Assembly (NCBI GenBank): GCA_013365365.1
Contig: JABVXU010000637.1
Coordinates: 1-29,402 of the forward strand
DNA from: Cruorifilaria tuberocauda
Lineage: Eukaryota > Nematoda > Chromadorea > Rhabditida > Onchocercidae
Length of the DNA stretch: 29,402 nt
Direction: 5' to 3'
Shown here: piece after piece, positions 1 through 12,200 of the stretch
Position numbering within the stretch: position 1 is the first letter of the stretch
How the letters are laid out: each line of letters opens with the position of its first letter
Notes under the pieces: generated by a model
What the model was told of the DNA's origin: nothing
Databases searched by the model: none
Seen by the model: the letters and a program-made list of their open reading frames with translations, nothing else
Position numbers and translations under genes: made by a program

Positions 1-2155
1 AACATAAGATTAATTACCTGATTGGAATATTTAAAATAGGTTTATTTGGAGATGAGACAGGAAATATTTAGGAAGCATTTAAATGTGAAATAGTTCTTGT
101 AATGGAAATCGCAACATTTCATTTAGCTTTATTATGAGTGATGAATAATTAAGAAATCTCCTTCCATCAATTTCTATTATATAATTACTTAGAATACAAA
201 TACTTGTTGACTATGTAGTTATAAAAACAAAATTTTCAAGTAGTTGCAAAGTGCATTACTGTCATTATTGTCAGCTTTCCTCCTTCGTCCGCCCAGAATA
301 TACACCGATTCCACTGACACAGTCTTTATTATGTAAGATAAGGTAGAATCAGGTGGTCTAAACAGCAAGCTCAAACAGTAATAAATAAATTAAGAAAATT
401 TATTATGATTGGGAATAAAACCTGTACAAACAAATAAACTGAAGATTTGATGAACTGTTTATTAGATAGTCTGATCTTAGCAATCCTAATACTCCGATAG
501 TCTTATTTCAAACAATTTCGCAAACTTTATTACTCCAGTTAATTATTTATTTTTCCACCTTTTTATGAGATTTCGCAAATATGCGACTTGGAATGTTTTA
601 AAGATTGTGAATAATTCCAAGTCCTTCAGATTGATATAATGAAAAACCCAATAAAGCTGCAAGATAATTATTAGCATTGCTCGTTCCACTTCCCTTTCTT
701 TCCTTGTTTTCCTGTCATAGTTTTCAGTTTTTGAAGCAAAATGATGGATTACAACGGTGAAGTGAAAGATGGCAGCAGTCCACAAGAAATCATTTCAGAA
801 TTTAGAACAATACCCAATACTTTTCAAAATCAATTCGTTAAACTACTTAGTACTTAGTAAACTAAACTTAGTTGAATTTATCAAATTCGTTTAAGCAGTT
901 TTATTAAGTGCATTATCTTAGAAACGTAATATGCGATTAAAAGTTGAAAGCCGAACACCTTCAAGCCCAATTAAAACATTTCACCAGATGTATTTATGAA
1001 TCTTCGTTCTCATGAAGTAAATAATCGAATCCTTGAGAAATCAAACTTCAAATAAATGCATTTTTGTCAGTCTTTACTCAAAATAGGATATAGAACGATG
1101 GGAGATGCAGCAAATACTAGAAAAAGTAGTTTCGTATGAAGAAAAGAATGACTAGGACCCTTTATTATATTTCATAGCTACTCTGTGGATCCAGTTACTA
1201 TAAAGTCTAATTATTGAATGAAAACCTAATTTAATTTAATGTCTTAAAGAGAGAACAAAAATTCTTCATGTTGCGTCTTCTAACATAGCTACCAGCAACT
1301 TATCCTTCTAAAAATATGCGGATAATTTCTTCCAGTGCAGTTAACTTGAGAAAATTAATTTCCTTCAAGAACCTCGAACTCCGGCACTCGTTTGGAAGTA
1401 CAAAAAGAGGTTGATTAGTTTTTAATATGAATTTCGCCTAAAATTTCCGGCTCTCATTCATGCTCTCGTTTGTCGATTTTTTTCTACTCTTTGGAATATG
1501 TGAAATAGAAACACACAAAAAATAAGAAGAGTAAGACGCCCTATTCAAGTATTTGGAAAAAAAAACGGGAAATCACCGAAATTGGTAATGATTTTGCTAG
1601 AAAAGCTATTTGCATTAATAACTGAAACGAGTGACTTATAATTAACTTCACCTCATTATAACGAAGCAATGGTAATTTGTACAAAATTATATTGCTAATC
1701 AGTTAACAGTTTATTATTCGAAATTACTTCAACTAATTTGAATGGTAATATCGAAATAAGTGAAATAGCCAAGAAATAAATTAAAAAAAAAGATACTCCA
1801 GATGAAAAAACCCTAAAACCTTCAAAATAAACAGGACACCATATAGAGGAAAGAAATTAAATAAGTCTCTATTATCTTTTACCTGTAATTTTAATGAAAT
1901 AAATGTCCGCTTTTTGGTGAAAAAAAATTATAGTACAACTTCTCTAAAAAATGAATCAAAATATAAGCACAAAAGCACAGATAAACAGTACAAACATCGA
2001 TTAACAAAGAGGTATTACAGTAAGATTTGTTTCAAGTCTGTGAAGTAATCCCGTATTCCCAAGAAACATATTTAGACTTTTCAAAGTGCCAAAAATAAAT
2101 AGAATAGAGAGCAACAAAATTATAAAGCAACGATTCATCATTACTATAAATTAAC
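1..2155. other. Intergenic DNA, no gene recognised
   Basis: This AT-rich stretch lies beyond the 3' end of the TMEM145/GPR180-like gene. The reading frames in it are short (80 codons or fewer) and none resembles a known protein. It presumably includes the 3' UTR of the minus-strand gene ending at 2156. A minus-strand AATAAA at 1710-1715 is about 440 bp past the stop and is only a weak poly(A) signal candidate. Exons of a gene lying mainly outside the window cannot be excluded. Confidence 0.5.
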
Positions 2156-5077
2156 TCAGATATTTTCCAGTACGCCACTAACAAAACTATCCGTATCATC
2201 ATCATCAGCGCTATCATTGATCAGCAGATTCTCAAAATCCTCTCCTTCATTATCATTAGCCAAAATAAACCGCCTATGTGATCTAAATATAATTAAGTTA
2301 GCGAATAAAAAAATGTATCGATCATGAAACCAACTCGTATTCTACGAACTTCTGTTATCTTCAAAACTCAACAAATTCTTACATGTAATATGGAAACAAT
2401 GAAGAAAGAATTACTTACGTGATATCCGCCAAAAAATAATGTCGATTCGAATTAGTAGGCCAAAATAAATGCACCAGGCATGCGATTGCTGCAAAGTTTG
2501 CCGCTGTTGTTATGACTGAAAAAAACAACAACACCATTTACAAAGAGATAAAAAAAATGAATCAATCATAGAATACAACTATAAGAAAGACAATGAAAGT
2601 TGAAAGATAAGGGACAGATGAAATTACAACTTACCAAGGATCATTTTAAATCTCCACAGAGCAGACACAAAAGAAGCAATAATCCCAAGACCTAGAATAT
2701 AAACAAACCATACAAGAAAACCCGCACCGAAATGCGCCAAGAAGATAGCCTTCTGTTCATCACTCTCTCTGCAATTTAAATCTGTGACAATTATGACGAT
2801 TATTCTCAAATGTTATTGTAAAACATTAAAAAGAACTAACTCATTTATTAGGCGGCGAATTTGTAGTAAGAACCAGAGTGTTTGCAACATACGAATCAAA
2901 ATCACTGCATATCCTGGCCAAGATTTAAATATGTCGATATCTTGCAGTATGTCGTCAACGAAAAACTGCAAATTTTTAACAAATAACTTTGCAAAAAGTC
3001 AAAAAAAAAAACTAGAAAGAGGAAAAAATGGTACAAAAACATCAAGGAGGTTAATCTGGAACAAAAAATATTCAAATGGTTTACTAACGGAAATGATACA
3101 AAAACATACAAAATTAATGAAAAAGAGCAGAAAATGAGCAGAAGTCAGAAGTCCCCAAGCAATAACAACTTTAGGATGTAGTGAAATTTTACTGCTGTTG
3201 CCGAATGACCAACCACAGCTAAGTAATATGAGCAGTAAGCAAAGAAGGCACGTCGACATTAAGCGAGCAATTTCACCAAGAAGGCGAGCAAACAACGCTC
3301 CCTGAAAATAAAAATATATTTCTTTTTCAGTAAGTAATGTTATCTGAAAATTTACAACAATCATATTTGAGAAATTTGTATTTAAATAAGTTTGAGGCTT
3401 GCCTGGCCATCAAAAGAGAATGTGATAACATTTAAGCAATGCAAAGCTAGACCAAACGCTTTTAGTACAATGATATAGTTCAAAAGCTGATGGCGCGGAA
3501 AAACCGACGCAGAGTTGCATAATACCACAGAACGCCACTGGCAAAATCCAATCACTACATACAGCATAAATAAAAGCATATATATTTCAGCAGAATTCTG
3601 CAAATGACCACATTAACAATTAACAAGAAATAAATCAAGAAACAAGAAACAAGAAACCTTCGAGAAAAAGTGAACCGAGAATCACACAATATCATTCATC
3701 GATTTTCAAATCAGAAATGTAATTTCATTTAATTTTGAGAGAGAAATTGATGCATACTTGTTCTTCGAAGCTGAACTGATGGCCGAATGGATTCAAATAA
3801 TGCATAAAAGGGCTTCCATTTGTAAGCCATAAATCATAATGTACAATAATTTCCTTAACTGAAGATTTCCACAGACAGGAGGAATCTAAATAACAGGCAG
3901 CCATCATCACATACCAATATTGAGGAGCTGATGGTTCCTCTATCCTGAGAGTCATTTGTGAACCATTTACTACCTGCAGAGCAATGTGAATTACATAAGT
4001 TATTTGTTATGACTGAAATAATAAGTTGCTATATACACCTTATCAATAACGGAAATGTCAATTCCAATTCACTTTCAACTGAATATGTTTAGATCCAATT
4101 TGTTCATTGAGAAATGATGTGCAGAAGAAAACATTTGTAAAACAAAGTCTTGCACAATAACATAATGCGTTAAATCCTACATAAAGACAAGAGTCGATTA
4201 GAAGGTAAAGCAGTATATGGCAGTAAATAGGAACCTTTCCAGGCATATTTTCCTCAACACAGAGTTTTCCTGTTGGACACGGAATCCATCTTATTATATC
4301 ATCTCTACCATTCGGAAGGCATTTCGTTTCAAAAGCAAGTGAACTGATATTCTGAAAAAAGTAAAAAAAAAACGCCCCTTTTTATATTTGACCCTTTTCG
4401 AAACTCCAATTCTGAATAAAAATGTAAAACTCACTGATATGATGCACAATTCTAACAAGTTATAACCCTGCCGTGATGGATTATTTGTGAGAGAACTGTG
4501 AAACTGAAGGAACATTTCGTAGAATCAAAAACTTTTTCTAAAATCTCGGATTATTGTATACTTACAGACGTATGGAAAAACGGCAAAAACTGCTAAACCG
4601 TAAAATAAATTGTTAAGCACTATGTGGTTCACTAAACTTCAAAAAGAAGGTAAGCAATTTTCTATTAAATTTTTTTGAAATACCTGCAGTAAAAAGTCAC
4701 ATGACTGTTCGTGAGCTGTTTTATCAAGAAATCCATTGATAAGTGTTCTCGGTACAATCAGTAATACTCCTCGTGCTACAGTAGTAAAAACCATTTTAAT
4801 CGTTCAAAGTGGAGTAAAATCTAAAAATAATGAAATAAGAATTACCTTCATTAACCACATCTGATGACACATTGCCATAAACAAATCCACCACTATGTTC
4901 CGCATCCAACGGATCTATCTGCTGAAAGCCAAATTTAGCAAGGATTGAAAATCGACTTTTATGAGAGCTCCAGGTGCCAACAATTCGTACCCCTTGACTT
5001 CTTTGTAAGATGATATAATAAATTAATTTAAATAGCAAGATATGGGAAATACTGTGGATAGATAAATATTGACTCAT
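2156..5077 (-). CDS. TMEM145/GPR180-family seven-transmembrane protein (GpcrRhopsn4 domain)
   Basis: Twelve exons join in phase into 540 codons: 5077-4846, 4775-4684, 4592-4566, 4503-4435, 4351-4235, 3973-3758, 3597-3403, 3301-3110, 2965-2841, 2768-2635, 2515-2419, 2282-2156. A hydrophobic leader (residues ~12-28) precedes a luminal domain with GTWSSHKSRF and a Cys-bearing segment (WIPCPTGKLC). From about residue 256 come seven hydrophobic helices, then an acidic tail (DDDDTDS). Residues 381-480 match the order and spacing of TMEM145 (FF-x-D, PGY, LWF/VWF); the luminal part is equally like GPR180. Length is closer to TMEM145 (~490) than GPR180 (~440). The family is implicated in membrane signalling or secretory roles, and no substrate can be read from sequence. 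The ATG at 5077 has an in-frame TGA 12 nt upstream. Intron 7 uses a GC donor. Confidence 0.9.
3302..3402 (-). other. GC-AG intron (intron 7 of the TMEM145/GPR180-like gene)
   Basis: The minus-strand exon ends in CAG and is followed by GCAAGC, with the acceptor TTTTCAG at 3304-3302. No GT lies before the in-frame TAA that appears about 6 codons into the intron. Splicing at GC joins FDGQ to GALFARL in phase 0 and restores family similarity. CAG|GCAAG is the usual context of GC-AG introns. Confidence 0.85.
4566..4592 (-). other. 27-nt micro-exon of the TMEM145/GPR180-like gene
   Basis: The exon encodes nine residues (QFLPFFHTS). It is flanked by a GGTTTAG acceptor and a GTAAGT donor on the minus strand. 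Both boundaries are phase 0, so skipping it would keep the frame. It links the first luminal exons to the FHSSLTNN segment. Confidence 0.75.
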
Positions 5078-6598
5078 TATCGATGATCATTGTCTTGTCT
5101 TTAAATGGTACTCTGCATACCGATTTGAATCCAGGCAATAATTATATGCATTCCACAAATTTCATCTCTAAAATTATGAAAATTATGAATGCTGTTGACG
5201 TAGTTATTATTGAAATAAACCATCTTATTCCATTTACTCATTCTTATATCCTATTATTTCTTTTTGTCATCATATAAGCTAGAAAGGTCAAATTCTGTTA
5301 TTTATTAATCGAATTATTTCCATCATGTAGTCCATTTCTATTCTTATCTTGCAGTCTACTATTACATCTTCTTATCAAAGGACAGGTACATCCATTCAAC
5401 CATAAATCCTTTCCATATTCAGATTAGTCCAGAAATACATTTCCAAAATATATTACTGGAAATTTTAGCCAACCGCAAAATACCAACAAGATAAAACGAA
5501 ATGGTGAAAATTATGAAAATATGAGTAGAGGAAGAGAGGAGAGTATAGAGAGTTTCGGGGATTAACATGCTGTCTTTCTGCAGAAGCCGCTAAATGAGAG
5601 GTTTTCTCGTATGTGCGGCAAATTCTTTATGTATGATTGTTTTGCAGAATTTTTTGCTCCTTTCTGTTCAATTTCCTAAGACTGAATTTTGGTGGTCTGA
5701 TCCGGACAAACTTAAGTTCCAACCATTAACAAAGCGCAAAATGTAGCTGCATTAATAACTGAAAGTGAAGTCAGCATTTATGTCATGCTAGCATCAGTTT
5801 ATCATTTCGCGCGAAAAAAAACAATCGGTGACCTCTACCAAAATAAAACTGACTGTTCAGTTCTTGAAAATTTAAGTTTAACCGAATTTTTACTATAGTG
5901 AAGTGCGGAATGATTCGATCTAAAATTCCAGAGTAAAACTTTCTCGTCGACTTTGTGCAATAAATAAGATAGTACTTGTCTATGAGCTGTTGGAAGTTTG
6001 GATACTCAATTTTTTCATCTATGCAGAATTCCATTTTTGTTATTATTCGGTGGAGACATTTTACATTTTGATGAATTTTGTACATTTGTATTTTAATGAA
6101 TTGCTTGCTTTAGAGTACACTTCAGATTTTGTATCAAATGTTTTTTACCTAAAATGTATGGAACATATTTAGTGAATTAACATCACGTTTTTTAAATATT
6201 TTTATTAAATAACTGATGAGATCACTAGTACAACGCTTGTACAACAAATTCAAATTCATAACCGCTAAAACGAAGGAAATAAAAAAGTTCAATTTTGTAA
6301 CCTCTAAAACAATAGAGGTATATGCTAGGATGAGTATTGCTCAACTTTGGTCATTTAATGGAAAATTAACCTTGATTTTTCAGTAGAAAAATAGTCATTT
6401 GGTCGAGCTTAGCCGGACCAAAGTCATTTGTTTTGTTGAATAACGGACTGAGAATGTAGGGATGGGCTACTTCGTTTCATCCTCAACCTCTTCATGTGTT
6501 TTTTCGAAATGAATAGTAATGATGAATTTTCTCTGAATTTCTTATTCAGGTACATTGATTTATTTTGAAGGATGACCGCAGTACCGTAGTCAAAGTCC
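5078..6598. other. Intergenic DNA between TMEM145/GPR180-like and GAPR-1-like genes
   Basis: This holds the promoter side of the TMEM145/GPR180-like gene and the 3' flank of the CAP gene. The longest reading frame is about 100 codons (5783-6085, minus); it has no recognisable motif and no exon-like borders. Apart from the poly(A) signal at 6559-6564, nothing can be assigned. Confidence 0.5.
6559..6564 (-). terminator. Candidate poly(A) signal of the GAPR-1-like gene
   Basis: The minus-strand sequence reads AATAAA, about 35 nt downstream of the TAA stop at 6599-6601. This is a normal distance for a compact invertebrate 3' UTR. It is a motif match only. Confidence 0.55.
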
Positions 6599-8436
6599 TT
6601 ACTGCGTGGGTGGTAAAACATTATCATCGTAATTTTTCTTATCAAGTATATTTCCGGGAGGGTCATATTTAACAACAACATAAATCAATGTAGATGGGAA
6701 ATTCGGCTGACAACTGTTAGCGCGGCGTCCATTGAAGTATCGCATTGCAACGCCAGCGCCCATTTGTGTTGTGGACTTCCACACGAGTTGAGTAAAGTGC
6801 CCAGTGCGATGGTAATCCAAGTGATGATGCCTGGAAGTAATTACTTGTTGTGCGATTCCAATGAAAATAGAGGATAAGAGTAAACAGTTCATAGTTAAAG
6901 CTATAAAGGCTGAACTTCCATTCCGATCATTTTATATTTTTTTTCAGTATATTGACAATCAATCCTATTACAGTGTAAGAACGGCCTGGACACACTAGGC
7001 CTGTCAACTCGATTTCTGGACTCTTCATAATTTATGTAGATCTAGTGAAGAAATAAAGTGTACTCCTCTTAAGCATATTCTTTAAGTACTACAAACTAAT
7101 TATTCGATAGTTTGTCGGCCATTGTTCCATCTCCGAGCAATACATTTATATCACTGGTAACAAATTACAGTTAGCTTATCAGGTAAAAGTGCAAGATCTG
7201 CCGTCACAGCATCGAATGCCTTCGCAAGCCATTTTCAGGTGGCCAGGAGTGGAAGATTGACAAAGGCTAAAGGGAGATGGTAAAATTAAATTGTTTCACT
7301 TTTTTGATCGGAAATAATTCAGCGGGAAGGAGGGAGGACAATAAAAATTCAACTGAACACGGTGAATTGTTCTCAACAGTACTGTTTGACATATTCGTAA
7401 TATTCAGGGTTGATTGTAATATCCGGTGCAAATTCTAAATGGAAAGTCATTTAATGAAAAATGTGACTACCACTGACATCAATTTTGATTTCCGGCAAAG
7501 AGAGAGCGAGAATGTTTCCTTTCAGCATCAACAACTATGTTGTTTTATATTTTCTACCCACTGGAAACAACCGTTTTACCCTGTATTTCATTCTACTGTA
7601 GATATTTAGACCCTATGTTTATATGTCATGCTATGTTTTACTATCCTCGTTATATCATGGTAATGATGTATAATAGACACTTTGTACATAGTGCCGCCTG
7701 AATCAGGGGAAGTATTGACGCATATAAATAATGATAGTATGAAACGATTCATATTTATGAAAAGTGTGTCGCTCTTTGAATGAGTGTAAGTAACATTGTT
7801 AGTCCGGGAATTAAATTGACAGACCATGGATGTCCTAGGAAATTCAAGGAAAATCAGCAAATTCAAACCATTAATAACATAAGAAGAGTAAGATTAAGTT
7901 GAACGGTTTGAAAATTGGCAAATTTTTTGGTAAGTTGATACAAGAAACTTCAGCTTGACTTCGTTGTATTATAAAAAAACACAGCAGATTAGATAACTGG
8001 ACAGTTCTGTTTCCAGCTTCTCAAAATACAGTTTTATGACAACTGACGTTTTATAATTATATCCATATGCTTCAAGATAAAAGCTTTGTACAGTCATCAA
8101 TGCCATTGTTTCTTCGTCTGGTAATAAATCCGTTGCGTAGTAGAATAAATTTTCTCCAAATCTATCAAAAATTAAAATTATATTTCACTAATAATGTTAT
8201 ATTTAATGTCTACCAGATGTCTACATAGAAGAAAAACCTATCATATACATTCGAAGGACCGAAAAGCAAGTATAAGTTCTGCTTCCAAATAACCTTTTTG
8301 ATGGATCGTGTATCAAGCAATCCGCTTTATTAGCTAAACGATGTGCCCATACTTCAGCTATTCGTTCAAGTTCATTGTTAGCTTTAAGCAAACTGACACC
8401 GTGTTTGCTACGATACTCATTATGACGAGTAACGAG
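6599..8436 (-). CDS. GLIPR2: GAPR-1/GLIPR2-like CAP-superfamily protein (5' exon missing)
   Basis: Three exons join in phase: 8436-8294, 8161-8048 and 6830-6599, giving 162 residues plus a stop. They align with human GAPR-1 from its HNEYR motif to the end, including FGENL, GHFTQLVW, the GN near the end and the terminal VLPP. The four CAP-pocket residues of GAPR-1 (His54, Glu65, Glu86, His103) have counterparts in CLIHD, FGENL, FYLEAYGY and TGHFTQ. GAPR-1 is a non-secreted, Golgi- and raft-associated protein, and the match to its C-terminus argues against a secreted venom-allergen-like protein. The exon at 8436 starts in phase 0 after TTCCTTGCAG but has no ATG. A first exon of about 12 codons, which would carry any N-myristoylation Met-Gly, must lie upstream and was not found. 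The intron 6831-8047 holds nothing recognisable. Confidence 0.9.
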
Positions 8437-8914
8437 CTGCAAGGAATAAAGAAATATTTGTATCAATTAAAATATTAAAATATCACTCTACTTAATTAGG
8501 ATTTATAAAGATGAGATAGAGGAACAATTTATTGTTAAGAAAAACTCCGCAAAAAAAAGCTTAATTGTTAAGGAAGTCCAGTAATTGTATAACTGGAATC
8601 ATTTGAAAGCGTGGTATTCCGGAGTTGGAGAAAAACGAATGAAGCGACAGTGCTTGCACAAGAACTTTTTTAAAAACTAATAATTAAAAGTCGTGTGCTG
8701 AATAGTACGTTCACTTTTAAGATTTCACCTTTCCATTATATTTGTCGGAACGCCCAATTTCAAAAAACAGTCATAGAAGTTTGAATAAGCATCCATTTTC
8801 TATCAACATTTCGAGGGAACTAACATGATCCTCACTTTCCTACCTACATGTCATTTAGAGAGTATAGTTAAAATTAGTGGAGTAAAATGAACAATGATGA
8901 GAGAACATGCAAAT

Positions 8915-8979
8915 TCAATTATTTTCCGAAACAGTTGCATTCGAACATTTCCTGCACTTCGTTATCTTACTGCCATCAT
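8915..8979 (-). other. Tentative terminal exon of MTMR9
   Basis: After a GTGACAG acceptor with a poor pyrimidine tract, 65 nt continue the MTMR9 frame in phase 1 for about 21 residues, rich in Lys, Cys and Ser, to a TGA. The peptide shows no convincing similarity to the human MTMR9 tail. It is offered because it is the only in-phase terminal exon I could find nearby. Confidence 0.2.
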
Positions 8980-8995
8980 CTGTCACTTGCCTGTG

Positions 8996-8998
<3 letters not shown>

Positions 8999-9059
<61 letters not shown>

Positions 9060-9062
9060 TAT
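8999..9062. repeat. Compound (AC)n-(AT)n microsatellite
   Basis: About 30 bp of AC repeat runs directly into about 34 bp of AT repeat, with one AC interruption near 9053. It explains the low-complexity reading frames on both strands here. Confidence 0.97.
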
Positions 9063-9229
9063 AACACATTTGCTTATTTTTGTTATTAAATTTTTTCATT
9101 AAATAAAATTACAAAACTACTTTAATGTGCCACTATGAATGAGGTTTAACAAGTGTACTTCAGTAGTTAGAGCAAAAATATATCAAATTAAGCATTTTAT
9201 ATAGTTCAGTAAAATACGACTTAAATTAC

Positions 9230-12200
9230 CGAGGAAAGATCCAAATTCAGAAGCATAAGCATGTTCGAATAAAAATATGAGGAACTCCTCAGTAAATTCA
9301 AACGAGCACGGGAACTGTTGGTACACCTTTAAATAATGAATAAACAAAATGATTAGTAGAAATTTAGAACGTTTAAGCACAAATGTATAACTTCTGAAGT
9401 ACTGACCTGCCAAACACAATCCAAGAAGCAAAGAAACATGGGAGATTCATACGGTCCTGTGATACCACCAGTAGCAAAGGCTGAATGGGCACACCGATAA
9501 GAGAAAGGATGTCCAGCACAAATCCATTCTCGCTCAATCAAAGATTCGAAACTGAAAATAATTTTTATCCAGTGAAATATCCACAAAACACTGCCGAATT
9601 AACATTAGGAAAAATTTTGCTCACCCTCGAATAGTGCGAGAATCAGAATCTAGCAGAACTTGTGCCAATGATGTTACCAAAAGAGTTGAATCGGTTCCTT
9701 CAGCACCATGCACTACTACTGGAACTTCTGAAAACAGTTTACCTTGAGCATAACTTATTAAAATAAAGGTAAGAACTTAATTTAAAAACCAAAAAATCGG
9801 AATTTCTCAGAAATAGTAAACGAAATGATCACATAAAAATATATTAATACAGACCATTCGTTAATTGATAAACCAGTTATGTGCTTATCAAGCTCAGAGC
9901 TACTGATACTGTTGAGTTAGATTAATAGTTCATATAAACTGAGATCAGTCAAACTCTCCACCCTTTCCAAAACTGCACAAAGAATTCTATAATCAAAGGA
10001 TTTAAAACACAGTGGTTTAAAAAACATCCAGCGTATAATAGCACTGAATTTCAATAGCAGTGGTATAAATAGGAGCTTTTTTGCTACATTATTACACACC
10101 TTTAAAAAAGTAATATGTCCGAAAATCAAACAACTCAAATCGCTTCGTTTGTTAAGAGCAAAATAAAGTTTACTGCAGTCAGACATTACAGACCTGAACT
10201 ACCTTCGCAATGTACACATTGGGCCACTGTTGCTGCACAGGTTAGCATATCAGAAACAAACTGCAGCCAGCCACAAGAACCAAGACGAGATAACCAACGA
10301 TCAACAGTGATATTCGTTTCTGTACATACTGCAACAACGTCATTGCTTGGAAGATACAATTGAATGCTGTTTAAAAAGAAGATAAAGGCACTGTATAACC
10401 ATGCGAATCCTTTTTTTAATTCTTCTTTCCTATCCTATACTTTAAATATTAAAAATTTAGAATGCGAGAATGCTAAATATAGGAATAATGACAATAATTG
10501 ATATCGAATAGCAAATACAGATAAAATTGCACCAGAACTTAAAATAAAACACGATAGAATGGATTGCTCGAAAATCATCATTCAAAACAAACAAACTGTA
10601 TCTAACATCTCCAAACCGGGGATCATCAGAGTGCGAAGTTATTAGTCAAACTCACATTCGACTAATTTGGCCAATGCATCATGAATTTCTTTAATTCGCG
10701 GAGTACCACCATACATATATTTCCACTGCGAATAAAACATCTGAGACTCACATCCGCCACCTTCAATAAAGAAAAAATAAACACTTCCAAAAATTACTAT
10801 TTCCAAACTGTAACGTATGGTATGGGTATCTAATTCCTACTAATTTCAAGTTATTTCATCCAGTCTCAAAAACATTTCTTTGAAAAAATGAAAATATATA
10901 GTAATTTCATATCAACGGATTCTACAGCCTGAAATGCTGCTACACAATGCCTCATGAGCTTTTGTATTTATAAAATTTTTTTCAATGAAATTTCGGAAAT
11001 ATCAATCCAATTTGGAACGTATTTGAGGAATTATATTACTCACTATTGCTTTTGCCTAAATTCTAGCGGTGAAATACTATAGGAAAACTAGAAATGTTAA
11101 AAAAATCTCTCGATCTTAATCTTTACTTTCTCTGTATTATTTATTATCTGTAAAATATAAAACACTATCATGCTGCCTCTATGGGATATTCTTATTCTCA
11201 TTGTTCATTATCCGTCTCCATATTCTCACAGATGCTTCCACCTAGTATTACTCATCGTACTGCCCATCCCACATCCATTTTCTGTTCATCCATCTTCAGT
11301 AAAACCATTCTTTCTCACAGCAGCCCTCTTACCATCTTTGTAAATCTATCTTATCCTTACAAAATAACAAACCCCGCTCCCTATAACTGTACATAAATAC
11401 TCCAAAGATCTCTCAGTCGTCTTTTTCTTCCACTTCTACTGCCACTTCTTCGCTATACTCTCCGGACAGGCTTCCTGACGAAGTCCTTTCTTGGACATCT
11501 AACCAAGTAAGACTATGTGGATTACAACTTATTGATATTCTAATAAACTACATCCTTCTAAGAAATGCTATCTACAAGCCTCCACCAATCTGCATACCGA
11601 TCATATCAACTTCTATAACAAACAGAGAAAAACGAAACATGTCACTGGATATACCTTTATTTTTAGCACCCTGAGCAAGAGCTTTCGTGCGTGTGTCTAC
11701 AATAACTCCCTTGCTTGTTGAAGACAACAAAGAGTTCAGAATTGTTTCATCTTCTTTGCATCGCCGGTTTGTGGGACCAACTAGAGGTTGTCCGCAACGG
11801 ATAAGACAAGACTAAAAAATATAATCATAGCTTTTTAAAACTGCACTAAATATAATTATGTATATAAGATATTTTATTTAAGATATCAGAACTAATATCT
11901 ATTACGAAATCAACGAGTGGCACAACAAACCTTTGTTTCTCCATGATAGAAACTCAGTATGGGAAACCGTCCACCATCTCGAAAAGTAGCAGATATTCTA
12001 AGATAATCATCACCAATACCTTTCGGTACAATTACCATTTCAGGGTACGTACTACATACCTATTTAAAGAACTATGTAACAGATCATTCAGTACATTCTT
12101 TTAAAACTAATCGGTAGTTTTTTTTGTATATTTCTGGCTATTTGTTGATTGTGAAAAGTACCGAAATAAAACTCTACACCTCTTTTCATTACCTGATTTA

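Larger units (their letters stand above)
8437..9229. other. Gap between MTMR9 and GAPR-1-like genes, with unresolved exons
   Basis: The missing first exon of the CAP gene and the missing 3' exon(s) of MTMR9 should lie here. A minus-strand ATG at 8796 opens a short frame but has no good phase-0 donor. A minus-strand AATAAA at 8528-8533 could end MTMR9 transcripts. The CA/TA microsatellite sits in the middle. Confidence 0.4.

Noticed and set aside
2784..3137. 117-codon plus-strand frame
   Set aside because: It lies antisense to well-supported exons of the TMEM145/GPR180-like gene and is Lys/Asn-rich, as expected for a shadow frame.
5783..6085. 100-codon minus-strand frame between the TMEM145/GPR180-like and CAP genes
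   Set aside because: There is no family resemblance and no exon-like borders.
7606..7866. 86-codon minus-strand frame
   Set aside because: It lies inside the second CAP-gene intron of the model and has no CAP or other similarity.
8787..8796. ATG at 8796 (minus) as first exon of the CAP gene
   Set aside because: The only strong nearby donor gives phase 2, while the next exon needs phase 0; the phase-0 donor GTTCCG is poor.
8887..9102. Plus-strand frames with poly-His/Thr and Tyr/Ile
   Set aside because: They come from the AC/AT microsatellite between MTMR9 and the CAP gene.
10115..10363. 82-codon plus-strand frame
   Set aside because: It is the complement of MTMR9 exon 7.
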